Origin: Lachnospiraceae bacterium
GTDB lineage: Bacteria > Bacillota > Clostridia > Lachnospirales > Lachnospiraceae
Reading direction: 5' to 3'
DNA: 64,000 bases
Assembly: GCA_017626325.1 (NCBI GenBank)
Contig: JAGAIZ010000003.1
Coordinates: 149,185 to 213,184 of the forward strand
A model generated the notes under the pieces. That model made no database searches. It had not been told where the DNA came from and saw only the letters and a list, made by a program, of their open reading frames with translations. Made by a program: the position numbers and the translations under genes. Numbering within the stretch: the stretch's first letter is position 1; every line of letters begins with the position of its first letter. Below, one piece after another: positions 25,784 to 35,444 of the stretch.

Positions 25784-26725
25784 ATGGATAAAATAGCGGT
25801 TTTAATTCCATGCTATAATGAAGAGAAGACAATTGCCAAGGTGGTAAAGGATGCGAAAGAAGCCCTGCCGGAAGCGGTGATTTATGTATATGATAATAAT
25901 TCCAGCGACCGTACTGTGGAACTGGCGAAGGAAGCAGGGGCGGTAATCCGTTATGAATATATGCAGGGCAAGGGCAATGTCATCCGGCGGATGTTCCGTG
26001 AGATTGAGGCGGAATGTTATATCATGGTGGACGGAGATGATACGTATCCCATGGAGTATGCCAGAGAGATGGCGGATAAGGTGCTTGCGCACAATGCGGA
26101 TATGGTTGTGGGAGACAGACTGTCCTCTACCTACTTTACGGAGAATAAGAGACCTTTTCATAATTTCGGCAATTCCATTGTGCGCAGCAGTATTAACCGG
26201 CTGTTCCACTGTGAGATTAAGGATATTATGACCGGATACCGGGCGTTTAGTTACGGATTTGTCAAGACATTTCCGGTATTGTCCACCGGATTTGAGATAG
26301 AGACGGAGATGACGATTCACGCGGTCTACAACAATATGCAGATCGAGAATGTGATCGTTGATTATCGTGACAGACCGGAAGGCAGCGAGTCTAAGCTGAA
26401 TACGTTCTCCGATGGATTTAAGGTGCTGCATACGATACTGAAGCTGTACAGAGACTATAAGCCTCTTGAATTTTTCGGACTGTGCGCGTTGATTCTGGCA
26501 GTCGTGGCGGTGATATTGTTTGTTCCGATTTTTGTGGCTTATATTGAGACAGGGCTTGTGCTTCGGTTTCCTACTTTATTTGTCAGCGGATTTATTGCGC
26601 TGGCGGCCATCCAGTCGTTGTTTGCCGGACTGATTCTGTCGAACATGGCGCTGAAGAACAGACGGGATTTCGAATATCGTCTGGCGCTTGTCACACGCAG
26701 GCTGCAGCACGAGGGGAAGTCATAA
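25784..26725 (+). CDS. Polyprenyl-phosphate glycosyltransferase (GT2, DPM/GtrB-like)
   Basis: A 313-residue GT2 enzyme. N-terminal IPCYNEEKTIAKVVKDA, YDNNSSDRTVELA, the donor site YIMVDGDDTYP (DxDD near residue 87), then DIMTGYRAFSYGFVKTFP and GSESKLNTFSDGFKVL. Two C-terminal helices (about residues 232-256 and 265-290) place it at the inner membrane face. It differs from the copy at 17812 in the donor region, so it likely makes a different polyprenyl-P sugar. GGAG five to six bases before ATG 25784; the longer frame from 25706 has no supporting site. The 3' end, including the stop, is tandemly duplicated. Confidence 0.87.
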   Translation: MDKIAVLIPCYNEEKTIAKVVKDAKEALPEAVIYVYDNNSSDRTVELAKEAGAVIRYEYMQGKGNVIRRMFREIEAECYIMVDGDDTYPMEYAREMADKVLAHNADMVVGDRLSSTYFTENKRPFHNFGNSIVRSSINRLFHCEIKDIMTGYRAFSYGFVKTFPVLSTGFEIETEMTIHAVYNNMQIENVIVDYRDRPEGSESKLNTFSDGFKVLHTILKLYRDYKPLEFFGLCALILAVVAVILFVPIFVAYIETGLVLRFPTLFVSGFIALAAIQSLFAGLILSNMALKNRRDFEYRLALVTRRLQHEGKS

Positions 26726-26777
26726 GCCCGGCAGCAGGCTGCAGCATGAGGAGAAGTCATAAGCCCGGCAGCAGGCT
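26697..26777. repeat. 37-bp tandem repeat spanning the GT2 stop codon (2.2 copies)
   Basis: Copies at 26697-26733 and 26734-26770, plus 7 bases of a third; two mismatches between full copies. Each has GCAGGCTGCAGCA, then GAAGTCATAAGCCCGGCA. Copy 1 contains the last eight codons and the TAA of the GT2 gene (26723-26725), copy 2 is an out-of-gene duplicate. Confidence 0.9.
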
Positions 26778-26868
26778 GACGGGGCAGCGAACATGTAGTG
26801 CAGCGAAGCTGCGGGAATAAAGCGTCATACGGCGTTTGGGCTGCAGACGGGGAGAGAGTCGGATTGTT

Positions 26869-28707
26869 ATGGGAACGATACGGGAACGTTATACAAAGAA
26901 AGAACTGTGCATTACAATACTTACGGCGTGTGCCGCTCTTGCGGTAACCTGCCGTATTTTCTTATTGCTGCGCGCGGAAGGGCAGCTTTATACGATGGGG
27001 ATTTTCCCGCTGGCAGTTCTGGCGGGCTTATACTGTGTATGGAAAAAGATGCTGTTTATACAGGAAACATTCTTTATGAGCCGGGTAAGAATCGTTCTGG
27101 CGGCGGTATTTACGGCGCTGCAGACGGTTGGCGTGTGGTGGAGTAATCCGGGGATGGAAGCGCACGTCAGCGGCTGGGAGATCTGCCTGTGGACAGTCTG
27201 TCTTACGCCGCTGTCCTATGCAGGGTTGAACACGTTGCTTGCATGGGCAAAGAGACGGTGCGGCCATGCTGTGAACAGGGCGCATGGTATCAGCACGCAT
27301 AGTATCAGAGATTTTTGGGGCGCGTTTGCGGTTATCATGCTCGGCTTTATGATTCCCTTCGCCACGTATTTTCCGGCGATTATGGCATATGATGTGATTC
27401 CGCAGTTGGATCAGATCAGGGTCAGCGGTTATACCACGCATCATCCCCTTGTGCATACGCTGATGATTACGCTCTGCCTTAAGGCAGGAGAGGCGCTGTC
27501 CTTTATCGGGAACGCGGACCGGATTGGTCTGGCGGTTTATTCCATGCTGCAGATGACCGTTATGGCGGGCGCTTTCGCTTATGTATACGTCTTCCTGCGC
27601 GGGCGGAATGTGAATCGATACCTGTGTTATTGCTACGTGCTTTGCGCAGCATTCTATCCGACCCATGGGATGTTAGCTGTTTCCATTACGAAGGACAGCA
27701 TCTATGCGGTGCTGGTGATGCTGTTTACGGTGTGGGTATATGATGCCGTGACGGGAGATAAGGAGAGAGTCTTATCGGCAGGCTGGCTGACAGCCTATGC
27801 AGCCATCACAGTCTTATTACTGCTGTTTCGCAATAACAGTATCTATGCATGGGTCTTGTTCGTGCTGGTCTATGGTGCGGCGGCGCGCAAGTCATATGTC
27901 TATCGCAGAATGATGGGTATCCATGCGCTGTCGTTTATCTTATATCTGGTCCTGAACATGGGACTGATTCAGATGACGGGCGCTACCAATACCACTTACG
28001 CGAGGGAAATGCTGAGTGTGCCCGCACAGCAGATTGCCAGAGTGGCTGCGTATCATGGAGAGGAATTGACTGCAAAAGATCATGAACTGATAGAAGCTGT
28101 CTGGGGAGAAGGAAATATACCGGAGTATGTGGCGGCAATTGCTGACCGCAGTAAGAGGGATATTTCGAATGACCCGGAGGTCCTTAAGAATCTGGCACGT
28201 CTCTGGACGTCTCTGGGCAGACGGTATCCGGGGGAATATGTGAAAGCGTTCATGCTTAAGAGTAAGGGCTTGTGGTATCTGGAAGATACCAGTTATTTGT
28301 TTGATGTGTATTCCTATGCTAAGGGATATCTGCAGATCACCTATCCGAGTGACCAGCAGGAATATATGGAGGCGCTGGCGCCGGGATATTACAGACACCA
28401 GAAGCTGCAGCCTCTGCAGGCGGTATACCGTTTCTTCGCGGGAGGCGACGCCGTATGGCGGTATCTGCCGTTTCTGTCTGTTGTGATGCAGCCTGCTTTC
28501 TATTGTTATCTGCTCGTCTTCTACATCCTTGTATGTATCGGACGGAAGCGGTATCAATGCCTGATTCCGGCTGTTTATCTGGCGGCATTGCTGGGGACGT
28601 TGTTTCTTGGCCCCTGTGTGCTGGTGCGGTATGTCTATCCGGTGATGCTCGCGGTCACGGGATTGGCGCTGGCCGATTTCGGTCAGCGCTCTGAACTGTC
28701 TTTATGA
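26869..28707 (+). CDS. DUF6020-family polytopic membrane protein
   Basis: A 612-residue protein with about 12-13 hydrophobic helices. The outer loop after the fourth or fifth helix has MAYDVIPQLDQIRVSG then YTTHHPLVHTLM, an Asp and HHP pattern I associate with DUF6020 proteins (GT-C-like). Further conserved-looking pieces are SITKDSIYAVLVMLF and LLFRNNSIYAWVL. A soluble loop of about 120 residues (about 395-510) precedes the last helices. ATG at 26869 follows GGGGAGAGAG at a long distance. Probably a membrane glycosyltransferase of the surface polymer; no substrate can be named. Confidence 0.65.
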   Translation: MGTIRERYTKKELCITILTACAALAVTCRIFLLLRAEGQLYTMGIFPLAVLAGLYCVWKKMLFIQETFFMSRVRIVLAAVFTALQTVGVWWSNPGMEAHVSGWEICLWTVCLTPLSYAGLNTLLAWAKRRCGHAVNRAHGISTHSIRDFWGAFAVIMLGFMIPFATYFPAIMAYDVIPQLDQIRVSGYTTHHPLVHTLMITLCLKAGEALSFIGNADRIGLAVYSMLQMTVMAGAFAYVYVFLRGRNVNRYLCYCYVLCAAFYPTHGMLAVSITKDSIYAVLVMLFTVWVYDAVTGDKERVLSAGWLTAYAAITVLLLLFRNNSIYAWVLFVLVYGAAARKSYVYRRMMGIHALSFILYLVLNMGLIQMTGATNTTYAREMLSVPAQQIARVAAYHGEELTAKDHELIEAVWGEGNIPEYVAAIADRSKRDISNDPEVLKNLARLWTSLGRRYPGEYVKAFMLKSKGLWYLEDTSYLFDVYSYAKGYLQITYPSDQQEYMEALAPGYYRHQKLQPLQAVYRFFAGGDAVWRYLPFLSVVMQPAFYCYLLVFYILVCIGRKRYQCLIPAVYLAALLGTLFLGPCVLVRYVYPVMLAVTGLALADFGQRSELSL

Positions 28708-28717
28708 GCGCGGAGCG

Positions 28718-30547
28718 TTATTTCCGAAGCTGATATACATGATAGATTGTATTTCCGGCGGTGAAGCTGTCTGCCTTTACGAGTGAAGCGTCATAGCGGT
28801 GCCGCAGATACATAATGACCGGATGTTCTTCCGGGTAGGGCGATTCCTCCAGAATAAAATATACAGTATCGTTTTCTATCAGATCCAATCCGAAATCTCC
28901 GATTCCGTGGGCTGACAGTTTCTTTAAGCTGTTGGGGTTGCATACCACGCCCCAGTTGGTATAGAAGAAATTGTTGTAGGTGTCAAGCGTCAAATCAAAA
29001 GGCGATTCGCAGTAGTTATCCAGAGTATTTCCGTCATAGGTCCAGATGTAGAAATTGTCAGGATGGGAATGACAATAGTCTTTCAGCCCTTCCCAGTTCG
29101 CCTGTTTGGCGTGATAGTTGGCGTCGATATCCGTCTTGGTAAAGTACAGAGAGGATATGCTGATCACCAGAAGGCAGGGCAGTATGACGGCATAACGCCT
29201 GGTTTTCTCCAGCCGGAGCAGATTGAAGCTTAGTAGGATACCGAACAGGATCATATAATCTGCGGTAATCAGGGGCTGTGAGATTCGTTTGGGGAAGCGC
29301 CCTTCATATAGTACGTACCCCCAGCTTACCATGCGCCCGAAGAAGTAGAACAGATATACCAGAAGGGCGTTATAATTCCGCCTGAGCAGAATCAGGATGA
29401 AGGTATCGAACAAGAGGAGCGCCAGCAGCGCATTGGCAGGCTGCATACCATCCTGAAAAAGAAACACGGTGATGCTTCCGGTGAGGATGTTTTTGACGCG
29501 GTCTTTTAAATTGGTACGCTTCAGATAACAGTCCCGGGCAATATCGTGCATCTCTTTCCAGTCTTCGACAGACATGCCATAGCCGATATAGGGGGCGCCG
29601 TTTCTGCGGTACATATAGTCTTCCTCGGATAAGCCGAGAGCGGTAAGCTCATCTGCGCACTCCTCGTATTCCGGCCAGGTATAGAAGTCTCCGACCCGTT
29701 CTCTGTAGTGATTTATCTTACGAAAATCAGCCCATTCCGGCTCAGAATAAGCGGCAAGGTGCAGTCCGAACAGAACGCCCATGCCGGCAAGAAGAATCAC
29801 CGCGCAGCTTATCAGCTTGGCGGCAATGTGTTCGCTGCCGTTTCTGTAAGCAATGATCCATTTGGCCAGCCAGAGCATTCCGGCCATGGGAAGAATCAGA
29901 TATAAGATATTCTGCCGCATACTGTAGGCGGTCAGGGCGAAGAGCAGGGTAGGAATATTACGCCGTAAGAATTCTCCCGTGGAGACATTCATCCGGGTGG
30001 TCATAAAGCTAAACAGCGCCGTTGCCGCGGCGAAGCCCGCCGTTGTCGTATACTGTGCCTCTGAGAGCGTATTGAGGTCGATCAGGAAGAACAGCACGCA
30101 GAGAATGGACAGCGCGGGCTTCCAGACAGGATCTGAAGCGTTGTGTCTGCGCCAAAGAGTCATCGTGCGTTCGTAGATAAAGAAGATGCATGCAATATGT
30201 ACGCCGTGCTGGAACAGTCCGTACCAGGGAAGAAAGCTGCACAGCTTATACAACTGGCACAGCAGCCAGGACAGCGGGTAGAGGAAGAAGAGGACGTGAG
30301 CGTCCGGATAGCCTAAGTAGGCGCCGGAAAGGGTGCTGTACATGCCCCAGTCGTCATTGATACCGTCCACCGGTTTGATCCATATTAACTCGATGCAGTA
30401 GAAGAGGATGACGAAAACAATAAAAACCAGACGCTGCAGTATCATCGATCTTCCGAAAGAATTACTTCTGTCGGTCTGGCGTCTCTTATATTGTCCGGTG
30501 GGTAAGGGAGTGATGTCAGGATCGGCTCCGGGTGTAATGAACGGCAT
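28718..30547 (-). CDS. Polytopic membrane protein, GT-C-like, unknown function
   Basis: A 609-residue protein with a hydrophilic basic N-terminus (about 35 residues), roughly 11 helices and a C-terminal soluble domain (about residues 480-609). The first outer loop has WIKPVDGINDDWGMYSTLSGAYLGYP with an Asp-Asp pair, placed like the catalytic acids of GT-C glycosyltransferases. AAAGGAAAAACCT leads to ATG 30547. It converges with the DUF6020 gene with no clear terminator between. A palindrome similar to the XRE operators sits 29 bases upstream of its start. I do not recognise the family with certainty. Confidence 0.6.
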   Translation of the reverse strand: MPFITPGADPDITPLPTGQYKRRQTDRSNSFGRSMILQRLVFIVFVILFYCIELIWIKPVDGINDDWGMYSTLSGAYLGYPDAHVLFFLYPLSWLLCQLYKLCSFLPWYGLFQHGVHIACIFFIYERTMTLWRRHNASDPVWKPALSILCVLFFLIDLNTLSEAQYTTTAGFAAATALFSFMTTRMNVSTGEFLRRNIPTLLFALTAYSMRQNILYLILPMAGMLWLAKWIIAYRNGSEHIAAKLISCAVILLAGMGVLFGLHLAAYSEPEWADFRKINHYRERVGDFYTWPEYEECADELTALGLSEEDYMYRRNGAPYIGYGMSVEDWKEMHDIARDCYLKRTNLKDRVKNILTGSITVFLFQDGMQPANALLALLLFDTFILILLRRNYNALLVYLFYFFGRMVSWGYVLYEGRFPKRISQPLITADYMILFGILLSFNLLRLEKTRRYAVILPCLLVISISSLYFTKTDIDANYHAKQANWEGLKDYCHSHPDNFYIWTYDGNTLDNYCESPFDLTLDTYNNFFYTNWGVVCNPNSLKKLSAHGIGDFGLDLIENDTVYFILEESPYPEEHPVIMYLRHRYDASLVKADSFTAGNTIYHVYQLRK

Positions 30548-30575
30548 AGGTTTTTCCTTTCACGGCGTGCTATAA

Positions 30576-30590
30576 ATAACATGTTGTTAT
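30576..30590. promoter_or_regulatory. Inverted repeat ATAACA-N3-TGTTAT upstream of the 30547 gene
   Basis: Perfect 6-base arms with a 3-base spacer, the same AACA-N3-TGTT core and spacing as the operator candidate at 2863-2881. It lies just before the minus-strand gene's ribosome binding site. It could be another site of the same XRE regulator. Confidence 0.35.
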
Positions 30591-30820
30591 ATGCATAATT
30601 TTACCTTTCTCATTATATACTATAGTACGAATTGGTACAAATAGAAATGGCGGCCAATTCTTAAGATTTGTGAAATGTTTTTTTAATAAAGGCGAAGAGG
30701 GATACTCAAATGTGTGAAAATGTGATAAAGTTACAAAGGAAATAAATATGCTGTGTCTGTTAAGTACATAAACCGGCACGCGGCGGATTCCCGGGTTGAG
30801 AAGAAAGGCGGATTATAGAT

Positions 30821-31936
30821 ATGGAACAAAGAGGACATGGGAGAAAAGGAAAGTATCAGAATAACATACTACTGCTGACCGTACTCATTGGGTTTTGTAT
30901 TCTGGCTCTCATTGAGATCGGATATGGACATGCACAGATGAAGGTGGAGAAGGAACGCCTTGCGCTGGAAGAATCCAATAACCAGGCTATGCAGGAGCTT
31001 AAGCAGGAATGGAACCAGATCAAAGACGGTACCAGCGTGGTGACCGACGAACAGGAACAGGAGCAGGCTGTCAGCGGCTCGGACCAGTCGGAAACCGAGA
31101 CGTCCAAGGTTGTAGCCAAAGCCGAGACGGAAGATAGCAGCGATGAGCAAGATGAAGATCTCCCGGATGAAGACAAAGATTACGATATGCAGATCGTCAT
31201 TCTGGGCGACAGTATTATGGACAATGACCGCACGGAAAGCGGAGTGGCAGCCATTATCGGAGAGGAATGCAACGCTAAGGTCTATAATATGGCGATGGGA
31301 GGCACTACGGCGGCGCTGATGCCTACGGAACAGTATAATTATGCGACATGGGATTCCAGGTGTCTTCTGGGAGTCGTGAACGCGATACTGGGTAATATCA
31401 ATACAGAGATTTTCGACGATTATCCCGCGGGCAAAATCCTGAAAGAGTGCGATTTTGATAAGACGGATTACTTTATTCTGGAGTATGGCGTCAATGATTT
31501 CCTGACCGGGCAGATACCGCAGAGCCGGTATCTGGAAGGGGGAGATACGCTGGCGGTGGACGATGTGCACACATACACTGGCGCGCTGGAGAATGCGGTC
31601 GTTTTGCTGCAGGATCGTTTCCCGGACGCCAAAATCCTGTTGATCGCGCCGCATTATTGTCAGATTTTTAACGGTACGACCTTTATGGGAGACGGGTATT
31701 CCATCGATTACGGCTTCGGTCCGCTGATTAATTTTGCAAGAGGTACCGGGTATATTTATGAACAGCATAAGGATGAGAATGTAATATTCTACAATGCGTT
31801 CGAGGAAAGCGGCATCAACGCGGAGACGGCAGATCAGTATCTGGATGACGGCGTACATCTGACGCCGGAAGGCAGCAGAGTCTATGCGGATTATGCGGCC
31901 CGGCTGATCAACGCTGATTTCAGGCCGGAAGAATAA
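30821..31936 (+). CDS. Membrane-anchored SGNH/GDSL hydrolase
   Basis: A 371-residue protein: basic N-terminus, one membrane helix (about 13-33), a predicted coiled coil (about 37-68), an acidic linker (about 70-120), and a complete SGNH domain. Block I is VILGDSIMDND, block II MAMGGTTAAL, block III LEYGVNDFL and the Asp/His block DGVHLTPEGSRVYADY. All four catalytic positions are present, so it should be an active extracellular esterase, probably deacylating the surface polymer made by neighbouring MBOATs. AAAGGCGG before ATG 30821. Last plus-strand gene before the kdp block. Confidence 0.87.
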   Translation: MEQRGHGRKGKYQNNILLLTVLIGFCILALIEIGYGHAQMKVEKERLALEESNNQAMQELKQEWNQIKDGTSVVTDEQEQEQAVSGSDQSETETSKVVAKAETEDSSDEQDEDLPDEDKDYDMQIVILGDSIMDNDRTESGVAAIIGEECNAKVYNMAMGGTTAALMPTEQYNYATWDSRCLLGVVNAILGNINTEIFDDYPAGKILKECDFDKTDYFILEYGVNDFLTGQIPQSRYLEGGDTLAVDDVHTYTGALENAVVLLQDRFPDAKILLIAPHYCQIFNGTTFMGDGYSIDYGFGPLINFARGTGYIYEQHKDENVIFYNAFEESGINAETADQYLDDGVHLTPEGSRVYADYAARLINADFRPEE

Positions 31937-31940
31937 ATAC

Positions 31941-31953
31941 AGTGATTTTTCAA
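31941..31953. repeat. Short repeat at the kdpE 3' end (partial copy)
   Basis: On the minus strand TTGAAAAATCACT follows directly after the kdpE TAG. The same 13 bases occur after the kdpC stop (36859-36877) and near the 3' end of the gene ending at 49108. Confidence 0.5.
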
Positions 31954-31954
31954 C

Positions 31955-32656
31955 CTATTCCACCTTCATCATCCGATACCCCACACCGATGTGGGTCTGG
32001 ATATACTGCGGAGAATCCGGCGTTGGCTCCAGTTTCTTCCGCAGCGTTGCCATAAACACGCGGAGGGAAGCAATATCATTATCCCAACTCCGTCCCCAGA
32101 TATTTTGCGTGATAAAGGTGTGCGTCAATACTTTGCCTATATTTCTGGACAGCAGGCACAGCAGCTTATACTCAATCGGTGTCAGATGCAGTTCCTGACC
32201 GTCCAGATATGCGCATCCTCCGGCATAGTCTACCTTCAGCTTCCCGTTGATAATAACAGAACCGGCAGACAGCATTTCCGCTGTCATGTAGGAAAGCCTT
32301 CTCTGGGTGACCCGAAGCCGCGCCAGAAGTTCCTCTACAGAAAAAGGCTTGGTCAGATAATCGTCAGCCCCGGCATCCAGAGCCTCAATCTTATCGTTGT
32401 CCTCACTGCGGGCACTGATTACGATGATGGGCAGATTGGACCAGGAACGGATATTACGGATTACCTGTACGCCGTCCATATCCGGCAGCCCCAGATCAAG
32501 CAGTATAATATCAGGATTATGAGAAGCCGCCTCTAAAAGGGCGGTTTCGCCATTTGCCGCTACCAGATAGCGATAATCATTCGTTTTTAATGTAGTTGTA
32601 ATCAGGTTGCGTACCGGAGGGTCATCCTCCACAACCAATATTAAAGATTTATTCAT
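31955..32656 (-). CDS. kdpE: KdpE response regulator
   Basis: A 233-residue OmpR/PhoB-type regulator. The receiver domain has acidic pocket EDD (10-12), phospho-acceptor Asp54 in LLDLGLPDMDG, the conserved Lys in DYLTKPFS, and a C-terminal winged helix ending in FMATLRKKLEPTPDSPQYIQTHIGVGYRM. Start at 32656, with GGAGG nine bases upstream; it overlaps the end of kdpD by 8 bases, so the pair is translated together. It activates kdpFABC when K+ is limiting (family knowledge). Confidence 0.93.
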   Translation of the reverse strand: MNKSLILVVEDDPPVRNLITTTLKTNDYRYLVAANGETALLEAASHNPDIILLDLGLPDMDGVQVIRNIRSWSNLPIIVISARSEDNDKIEALDAGADDYLTKPFSVEELLARLRVTQRRLSYMTAEMLSAGSVIINGKLKVDYAGGCAYLDGQELHLTPIEYKLLCLLSRNIGKVLTHTFITQNIWGRSWDNDIASLRVFMATLRKKLEPTPDSPQYIQTHIGVGYRMMKVE

Positions 32657-35351
32657 GCAATTCAACCTCCCCTGCCGGTAATGTAAATGTAAAGACGGTT
32701 CCTTGCGGCTCATGATCTGCTACCCGGATGGTTCCCCCGTGGGCAGTGACAATAGACTTGCACAGCGACAGACCCAGACCAAGGCTTCTTCGGCTGTCCG
32801 CGACTTTGTTGGCTCCACTGTAAAACATATCGAAAATATGCGGCTTTTGATCGTCCGGAATGCCCGGGCCATCGTCAGAAACAGAAACGATGACTTGCCG
32901 GGCTTTTCTGTCCATTTCAGTATGAACCTCGATCACAGATTCTGCCGGCGTATACTTAATGGCGTTGTCCAGTAAATTGATAATAACCTGAACGATCAGT
33001 TTGGCATCAATGCTTGCAAGGATCAGATCCTCAGAGAAACTGACCCGGATGGTATGTTCCTTACTTTTGCGGCTGATATGCCGCAAAGCTTCCGTGACCA
33101 CCTCGTCCATCAGTTCCACGGACTGCGTCAGATGAACCTGTCCGCCCTCAATTCTGGTAATCGCCAGCAGATTCTCCACCAGATTGATCAGCCACATGGA
33201 ATCGTCATATATATCCGTAAACGTCCGTTTTCTTGTATCATCGTCCATTTTCTGATAATTTGCCAGCAGGTTGCCGGCGTTCCCGGAAATAGAAGTAAGC
33301 GGTGTGCGCAGATCATGAGAAATAGCCCGAAGGAGGTTTGCACGAAGCTGCTCATTTTTGGCCAGAATTGCGGCTTCTTCTTTTTCCCGGGCGTTTTTCA
33401 TATTTTCCAATGCCAGGGCGCACTCGCCGAGAATGGACAGCAGGACGCTGTTCTCAAAGGGATCCAGCGGAACCTCGTTCATTGCGATTCCTACAACGCC
33501 GTACACCTGCTGATTGACCCGGATAGCCAGATACAGGCATTGGGCGCTGGATAAGGTGTTGGTTGTGGCGCCGGCATGCTTATTGTTGTGCAGCACCCAG
33601 GCCGCCACCGCTTTTTCATTTTCCGAAGACAGATCAGGCTGTGTGCTGTCCGGCGTCCGGAAAACAGCGGGTGCGTCAAGCTCCTGTCCGTTTGACAGAT
33701 AGACTACAATATCTTTTCGCAGTAATTTCAGGAGCTGTCCTGCCGTCGCTTTTGCAACAGACTGCTCATCCGGCTCCTTTTGGAGAAGCTGATTTGTCTC
33801 AAACAATATCTTGGTGCGGTATGCTGCATGCGCCGCCTGCTTCGCATTGTTCTTCAAACGGATGGCAAGGGAACCTGTCAGCAGCGCAACCATAAACATG
33901 ATAGGAAAGGTTACCAAATAATCGGGATCATGAAAGCGAAAGGTAAAGCGGGGGACTGTAAAAAAGAAATTAAATACCAATACGCTTACAATAGAAGCAA
34001 TTAACCCGCAAAAGCGATTGGTCGTAATGACCGAAACGACCAAAACGCCGAATATATATACCGATACAATGTTGGCTTCTGAGAATCCCATGGTATAAAA
34101 CGCATAGCCGACTAAGGTCGCCGCCAATAGGATCAATATGCTTTTGGCGGCATCCCGAATCGGCATGGCTGTCATACGCAATGGCATGTCCGGCTTTCTC
34201 TGATAACGGTTCCCCGCACCGGCATCGGGAATTACATGGACGTCCAGATTGGGAGCGGCGGCAATCAGCCGTTCCGTCAGAGCAGGCTTGCTGAATATGC
34301 TTTTTCTGGTTGCGGCGCTGCGCCCGATCACAATTTTGGAGACGCCGGAAAGTCTTGCAAATTCCGCAATCTGATATGGGACATCCTCGCCGTAGACGGT
34401 TTCTATATGAGCGCCAAGCTGTCCTGCCAGCCGGATATTGTCCCGCAGGCGTTTCTTGTCTTCCTGGTTCATTTCGGCTGCTGCAGGCGTTTCCACGAAA
34501 AGGGCGGTAAAGTTTCCACGGAATGCCCGCGCCATCCTCGCGGCGGTACGGATGATCTTCGCATTGGACGGAGAAGACGAAAGGCACACAAGAATATGCT
34601 CATCGGTGTGATAGTCCCCCCGGCTCTTGATTCTTACGCTCTCTGTCAGCAGATTGACCCGGTCCGCACAGCGGCGCAGGGCAATCTCCCTCAAAGCGGT
34701 CAGATTTTGAAGCGTAAAAAATCCCGCCGCTGCCCGTGCAGCCTGCTCTTCCCGATAGATATTTCCGCTTGCCATGCGCTCCAGAAGCTCTGACGGTTCA
34801 ACATCCACCAACTCTACCTGATCCGCCTGGTCAAATACGGAATCCGGGATACGCTCCCGCACGAAAATGCCTGTAATAGAAGCAACCGTATCATTCAGGC
34901 TCTCAATATGCTGGACATTGACAGTGGTGTAAATATCAATCCCGGCATTCAGAAGTTCCTGCACGTCCTGATAACGCTTGGCATGACGGCTGCCCTCCGC
35001 ATTGGTATGGGCCAGTTCATCTACCAGGAGCAACTGCGGTTTCCGTTTCAGCGCACTATCAATATCAAACTCCCGAAGCGTTATCTCACCATAAGGCACC
35101 TGTTTCACAGGAAGCTGTTCCAGACCGTCCAGCAGAGCCGTTGTCTGTGGTCTGGAATGCGGTTCTATATAGCCGGCAACCACCTGGATTCCGCGCTCCA
35201 TGGCCTGATGGGCCGCCTGCAGCATGGCATAGGTTTTGCCCACACCCGCGGAATAACCAAAGAATATTTTCAATTTACCCTTTTTTTCACTTGCTGTATC
35301 ATTTTGAATTACTCTTAAAAGCTGATCCGGGTCTTGTCTTGGCATTTCCAT
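32649..35351 (-). CDS. kdpD: KdpD potassium-sensing histidine kinase
   Basis: A 900-residue full-length KdpD. Order: KdpD N-terminal domain with Walker A-like GYSAGVGKTYA (about 31-41) and VDELAHTNAEG; a Usp domain (about 250-360, HILVCLSSSPSNAK, IVIGRSAATR); four helices of DUF4118 (about 400-500); a GAF-type region; HisKA with phospho-acceptor His679 in ISHDLRTPLTS; and HATPase_c with NLLDNAIKYTP and DDGPGIPDDQ. AGGAG eight bases before ATG 35351. All catalytic motifs intact. Senses K+/ionic strength and phosphorylates KdpE; in Firmicutes the Usp domain can bind c-di-AMP. Confidence 0.94.
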   Translation of the reverse strand: MEMPRQDPDQLLRVIQNDTASEKKGKLKIFFGYSAGVGKTYAMLQAAHQAMERGIQVVAGYIEPHSRPQTTALLDGLEQLPVKQVPYGEITLREFDIDSALKRKPQLLLVDELAHTNAEGSRHAKRYQDVQELLNAGIDIYTTVNVQHIESLNDTVASITGIFVRERIPDSVFDQADQVELVDVEPSELLERMASGNIYREEQAARAAAGFFTLQNLTALREIALRRCADRVNLLTESVRIKSRGDYHTDEHILVCLSSSPSNAKIIRTAARMARAFRGNFTALFVETPAAAEMNQEDKKRLRDNIRLAGQLGAHIETVYGEDVPYQIAEFARLSGVSKIVIGRSAATRKSIFSKPALTERLIAAAPNLDVHVIPDAGAGNRYQRKPDMPLRMTAMPIRDAAKSILILLAATLVGYAFYTMGFSEANIVSVYIFGVLVVSVITTNRFCGLIASIVSVLVFNFFFTVPRFTFRFHDPDYLVTFPIMFMVALLTGSLAIRLKNNAKQAAHAAYRTKILFETNQLLQKEPDEQSVAKATAGQLLKLLRKDIVVYLSNGQELDAPAVFRTPDSTQPDLSSENEKAVAAWVLHNNKHAGATTNTLSSAQCLYLAIRVNQQVYGVVGIAMNEVPLDPFENSVLLSILGECALALENMKNAREKEEAAILAKNEQLRANLLRAISHDLRTPLTSISGNAGNLLANYQKMDDDTRKRTFTDIYDDSMWLINLVENLLAITRIEGGQVHLTQSVELMDEVVTEALRHISRKSKEHTIRVSFSEDLILASIDAKLIVQVIINLLDNAIKYTPAESVIEVHTEMDRKARQVIVSVSDDGPGIPDDQKPHIFDMFYSGANKVADSRRSLGLGLSLCKSIVTAHGGTIRVADHEPQGTVFTFTLPAGEVELHE

Positions 35352-35444
35352 TTACGATTCTCCTTGCCTTCTTCATACGGTCACACTGTACCGGCAATTT
35401 CTGTTTTTCCTGTGCCGGCACAAAGAATTTATTTTCCACGCATT

